A stretch of DNA of 54,706 bases from Bacteroidota bacterium (lineage in GTDB: Bacteria; Bacteroidota; Bacteroidia; JABEUT01), in the NCBI GenBank assembly GCA_013289165.1, contig JABDAL010000008.1:1-54706 (forward strand), given 5' to 3'. The translations under genes and the position numbers were made by a program. Shown here piece by piece: positions 51,523-54,706 of the stretch (position 1 is the first letter of the stretch; every line of letters begins with the position of its first letter). The notes below the pieces were generated by a model. The model was not told the origin of the DNA and searched no databases. It was given only the letters and a program-made list of their open reading frames with translations.

Positions 51523-53364
51523 ATGTGCGGAATTGTAGGATATATTGGTGAAAGAGATGCTTACCCTATCCTTATAAAAGGATTGCATCGTCTCGAATAC
51601 AGGGGATACGATAGCGCCGGTGTAGCGTTGCTTACTGACCACCATTTGAATGTATACAAATGCAAAGGCAAAGTGTCTAAGCTGGAAGAATTCGTGCACC
51701 AAAAAGATATTTCCGGCACAGTAGGCATAGCACATACCCGCTGGGCTACACATGGCGAGCCTAACGATATTAATGCCCATCCTCATTTCTCTGAGTCGGG
51801 AAACATAGCCATCATTCATAATGGGATAATTGAGAACTACCTCTCCATTAAAAAAGAACTAAAAAATAGAAATTATAAATTCAAGAGTGAAACCGATACG
51901 GAAGTATTGGCGCATTTAATTGAAGATATTAAGATAAATGAAAGTGTTTCGCTTCCCGAAGCAGTTCGGATAGCGTTGAACCAAGTAATTGGCGCATATG
52001 CCATAGTGGTTATTTCAAAAGATAACCCGAATGAAATTATTGCTGCTAAAAAGGGTAGTCCATTAGTTATTGGAATCGGCGAGAAAGAATTTTTTGTGGC
52101 TTCCGATGCCACTCCTATTGTTGGCTATACTAAAAATGTGGTATACCTGGCAGATGAGGAGTTTGCTGTACTCAGAAGAGATGGCACATTTACCATCAAG
52201 ACTATTAAGAACCAAACCACTACGCCCTATATAGAGGAACTCGAAATGAATTTGGAAGCACTTGAAAAAGGTGGGTTCCCTCATTTTATGCTGAAAGAAA
52301 TTTATGAGCAGCCGCGTTCTATACGCGATAGCTTTAGGGGTAGGTTGGATGTAAATGGGGCGTCTGTGAGGTTGGGAGGTATTGCAGAATATGAAAAGAC
52401 TTTTGTAAATGCCCAACGTATAATAATTGTTGCATGCGGCACCTCATGGCATGCCGGGCTGGTAGGTGAATACTTATTTGAAGACCTCGCAAGGATTCCG
52501 GTGGAAGTGGAATATGCTTCTGAGTTTCGGTACAGGAATCCGGTTATTCATGAGAATGATGTAATAATAGCTATTTCTCAATCGGGAGAAACGGCTGACA
52601 CACTTGCTGCCATAACACTTGCCAAATCAAAAGGTGCTACTATTATTGGAATTTGCAACGTGGTAGGGTCTTCCATAGCAAGGGCTACGCAAGCGGGAAG
52701 TTATACCCATGCTGGCCCCGAAATAGGAGTGGCTTCTACCAAAGCTTTCACGGCGCAAATAACCATACTTACACTAATGGCATTGCAAATTGCAAGGGCT
52801 AAGGGAACATTGTCCAAATCGAAATTCCATGAACTATTGCAGGAATTGGATGCTATTCCTGAAAAAGTACAAAGGGTGTTAGAGAAAAATAGAGAAATAG
52901 AGGCCCTTGCAGAAATATTTAAAGATGCCCGTAATTTCCTTTACCTGGGTCGTGGTTACACTTTTCCGGTTGCATTGGAAGGAGCATTAAAGCTGAAAGA
53001 AATTTCCTATATCCATGCTGAAGGCTATCCTGCTGCTGAAATGAAACATGGCCCGATTGCACTTATAGATAAAGATATGCCTGTAGTAGTAATAGCTACC
53101 CAGGGGCCATCATACGAGAAGGTAGTTAGTAATATCCAGGAAGTAAGAGCAAGAAAAGGTAATATTATTGCCGTAGTAACAGAGGGCGACACTACTGTAA
53201 AGGATCTCGCTAATTATGTACTCGAAGTCCCCGAAACAGATGAACACTTATCACCTATTATTTCTGTTATTCCGTTGCAGCTTCTTTCTTACCACATAGC
53301 TGTTATGCGTGGCTGCAATGTTGACCAGCCAAGAAATCTGGCTAAGTCAGTAACAGTAGAATAA
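51523..53364 (+). CDS. glmS: Glutamine--fructose-6-phosphate aminotransferase (isomerizing)
   Basis: Makes glucosamine-6-phosphate, the first step toward UDP-GlcNAc for peptidoglycan and lipid A. 613 residues: N-terminal glutaminase with nucleophile Cys2 (MCGIVGYIGERDAYPIL), HTRWATHGEPN and GNIAIIHNGIIEN, then two SIS sugar-isomerase domains (CGTSWHAGLVGEYLFE, ISQSGETADTLAA, and GRGYTFPVALEGALKLKEIS) and the C-terminal NLAKSVTVE. Full length. No glmS ribozyme in the 10-base gap in front. Confidence 0.98.
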   Translation: MCGIVGYIGERDAYPILIKGLHRLEYRGYDSAGVALLTDHHLNVYKCKGKVSKLEEFVHQKDISGTVGIAHTRWATHGEPNDINAHPHFSESGNIAIIHNGIIENYLSIKKELKNRNYKFKSETDTEVLAHLIEDIKINESVSLPEAVRIALNQVIGAYAIVVISKDNPNEIIAAKKGSPLVIGIGEKEFFVASDATPIVGYTKNVVYLADEEFAVLRRDGTFTIKTIKNQTTTPYIEELEMNLEALEKGGFPHFMLKEIYEQPRSIRDSFRGRLDVNGASVRLGGIAEYEKTFVNAQRIIIVACGTSWHAGLVGEYLFEDLARIPVEVEYASEFRYRNPVIHENDVIIAISQSGETADTLAAITLAKSKGATIIGICNVVGSSIARATQAGSYTHAGPEIGVASTKAFTAQITILTLMALQIARAKGTLSKSKFHELLQELDAIPEKVQRVLEKNREIEALAEIFKDARNFLYLGRGYTFPVALEGALKLKEISYIHAEGYPAAEMKHGPIALIDKDMPVVVIATQGPSYEKVVSNIQEVRARKGNIIAVVTEGDTTVKDLANYVLEVPETDEHLSPIISVIPLQLLSYHIAVMRGCNVDQPRNLAKSVTVE

Positions 53365-53367
53365 TCA

Positions 53368-54207
53368 CTATTTAATAAGAGCGCCTATTGTTCGTATAAG
53401 CTCTAAAAAGACAAGCACGAATGGAGTAGATAAAACAACTCCGTCAAACCTGTCTAATATGCCACCATGCCCGGGCAATATTCCCCCCGATTCTTTAATA
53501 TTAAGGCTTCTTTTAAGAACAGATTCCACAAGGTCACCCATGGTTCCGGTTATGCTGACAATTAACCCCATTATCATCCATAAAATAAAATGCAGTTCAG
53601 GATAAAATAGAGAAATCACGTACCCGATAATTAGACTTAACAATATTCCGCCAAAAAATCCTTCCCAGGTTTTTTTAGGAGAGATACGTTCCCATAATTT
53701 ATGCTTTCCAATTGCCATACCTACCAAATAGGCGCCTGTGTCATTGGTCCACATAAGGAAAAGGTATCCAAGTAATAAATGAGGGTTATAGTTCCCGGTG
53801 TCAAAGCTGTACGCTTTTAAAAAATTTACCCATAGAGCGAATGGCATAACTGTATAGATGATACCAAGAATGGTGTATCCAATATTTTGAAATGGATTTT
53901 GTTTGTTTCTGTATAATTCGTTAAAGAAGATTGTGGCTAAAAGGAGAAAAGATAAGTACAATACGGCATGCTCCCCAACGAGGCTTGAAAATCCTATTAA
54001 TAAAAATATAGTGGCACCACAAAGCAATCCCAATTTACGTTGTGGTTCATTGCCTGATTTGATTAGAAGTTTATAAAACTCATCAAGCCCAAGTATTGAA
54101 ATCAGAAAAAATAAACCTGTAAGGGAGTAGATGTTCCATATTATTCCCCCAATCATAACGACCAGGAATATGGCTCCTGTAAGGCTTCTTTTGAAAAAAT
54201 TACTCAC
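53368..54207 (-). CDS. cdsA: Phosphatidate cytidylyltransferase
   Basis: Makes CDP-diacylglycerol, precursor of all phospholipids, in the inner membrane. 279 residues, about eight hydrophobic segments, and the family signature near the C-terminus: KRSLNIKESGGILPGHGG followed by ILDRFDG. Normal length. Convergent with glmS (3 bases apart) and 11 bases downstream of the LUD-domain gene, with which it is probably co-transcribed. Confidence 0.95.
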   Translation of the reverse strand: MSNFFKRSLTGAIFLVVMIGGIIWNIYSLTGLFFLISILGLDEFYKLLIKSGNEPQRKLGLLCGATIFLLIGFSSLVGEHAVLYLSFLLLATIFFNELYRNKQNPFQNIGYTILGIIYTVMPFALWVNFLKAYSFDTGNYNPHLLLGYLFLMWTNDTGAYLVGMAIGKHKLWERISPKKTWEGFFGGILLSLIIGYVISLFYPELHFILWMIMGLIVSITGTMGDLVESVLKRSLNIKESGGILPGHGGILDRFDGVVLSTPFVLVFLELIRTIGALIK

Positions 54208-54218
54208 ATTTAGGCTGT

Positions 54219-54706
54219 TTAAGCTTTATCATCCAGCAGGAAAAGAAATACTTCCTTAGGGCCATGTGCCCCATTTACCAGTGTTTTTTCAATATCTGCT
54301 GTTTGGCTGGGGCCGGTAATAGTTGTTACCTGCGATGGGAAATTGGATTCGTATTTCTTTTTTAATTCCCTGAAAGCATCTTTCAAATTATAAACCAATT
54401 GGGAAGTGTAAGCAACTGTAATATGAATATTGGAATAAACTGGGAGTCGCCTGCCCGCTTTCTGTCGTGAGCTTACTATAATACTGCCTGTTCTTGCCAC
54501 TATGTATTCACAAAGAGTAATGCCTACGTTACAAGCGAGAAAATCCTTTTCATCCGATGTGAACGGTATGCCTCCACTCTCAAGCATGCTTATAATTTCA
54601 GGCTCCAAACAAAATACATTTTCCCATTTATTTTCATTTATGAGTGAAGAAAGATTCCTTTGAAAGTCTTCTTTGCTTTCACAGAAAATAAAATTTCCTT
54701 TTAAAG
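54219..54706 (-). CDS. LUD domain protein (LutC/YkgG family), 5' end outside window
   Basis: At least 161 residues are visible; the frame continues off the right edge. It ends with ITGPSQTADIEKTLVNGAHG and PKEVFLFLLDD, the typical end of LutC/YkgG LUD-domain proteins, which take part in lactate utilisation or bind small ligands. The TTG at 54608 is not the real start because homology-like sequence extends further upstream. Same strand as cdsA. No lutA/lutB visible; a lactate role is not supported by context here. Confidence 0.85.
   Translation of the reverse strand, partial: LKGNFIFCESKEDFQRNLSSLINENKWENVFCLEPEIISMLESGGIPFTSDEKDFLACNVGITLCEYIVARTGSIIVSSRQKAGRRLPVYSNIHITVAYTSQLVYNLKDAFRELKKKYESNFPSQVTTITGPSQTADIEKTLVNGAHGPKEVFLFLLDDKA

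Overview
The window is about 54.7 kb of a bacterial chromosome from a member of the Bacteroidota. The evidence is mutually consistent: type IX secretion (T9SS) C-terminal sorting domains on two proteins, a gliding-type ABC ATPase (GldA), DUF4270, DUF6029 and DUF6913 family proteins, Omp28-like proteins, the ExbB-ExbD-ExbD-TonB-lipoprotein operon typical of this phylum, a short RpoD sigma factor without region 1.1, and promoters of the phylum-specific TAnnTTTG (-7) type upstream of many genes. The DNA is moderately AT-rich. The order or genus cannot be fixed from sequence reading alone; it looks like a free-living or environmental lineage rather than a gut Bacteroides. I see no integrase, transposase, prophage, plasmid gene, tRNA, rRNA or CRISPR array, so this is ordinary vertically inherited chromosome.

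Layout. 1-7 kb: end of a peptide transporter (POT) gene, a 1704-residue TPR/propeller/SPOR surface protein, and plsY. 7-10.4 kb: the primary sigma factor, surE, a small membrane protein and a fatty acid desaturase. 10.4-16.2 kb (minus strand): the ExbB/ExbD/ExbD/TonB energy-transduction operon with a small membrane protein, a phosphate-binding-like lipoprotein and a TPR protein. 16.3-22.6 kb (minus): a cell-surface redox and secretion group (Omp28-like lipoprotein, DUF6029 barrel, TlpA-like thioredoxin, two T9SS cargo proteins). 22.6-25 kb: queE, an unknown acidic protein and a DUF6913 protein.

25-31 kb is the most interesting part. It holds a well-folded candidate non-coding RNA with its own promoter, then a fusion of an alpha-oxoamine synthase (serine palmitoyltransferase/CqsA-like) with an acyltransferase-like domain, with a 55-codon ORF directly behind it. 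Divergent from these is a STAS-like protein, a soluble PAS histidine kinase and a NarL-type response regulator. The shared intergenic region carries repeated TTACGTA motifs. This arrangement resembles a lipid- or acyl-ketone-producing enzyme next to a two-component system.

31-38.5 kb: Ppx/GppA, an ICMT-like methyltransferase, dnaK, dnaA and a FlaA1/CapD-type sugar nucleotide dehydratase. 38.5-48 kb: a variant CLC anion transporter, a cyclase/formamidase, dnaX, an M16 zinc protease, icd and a DUF488 protein. 48-54.7 kb: gldA, a truncated starch-synthase-like protein, a DUF4270 lipoprotein, glmS, cdsA and the end of a LUD-domain protein. Core housekeeping genes (sigma factor, DnaA, DnaK, DnaX, GlmS, CdsA, PlsY) are mixed with envelope functions throughout. 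Several gene starts were moved inward because a promoter or terminator lies inside the longer reading frame.
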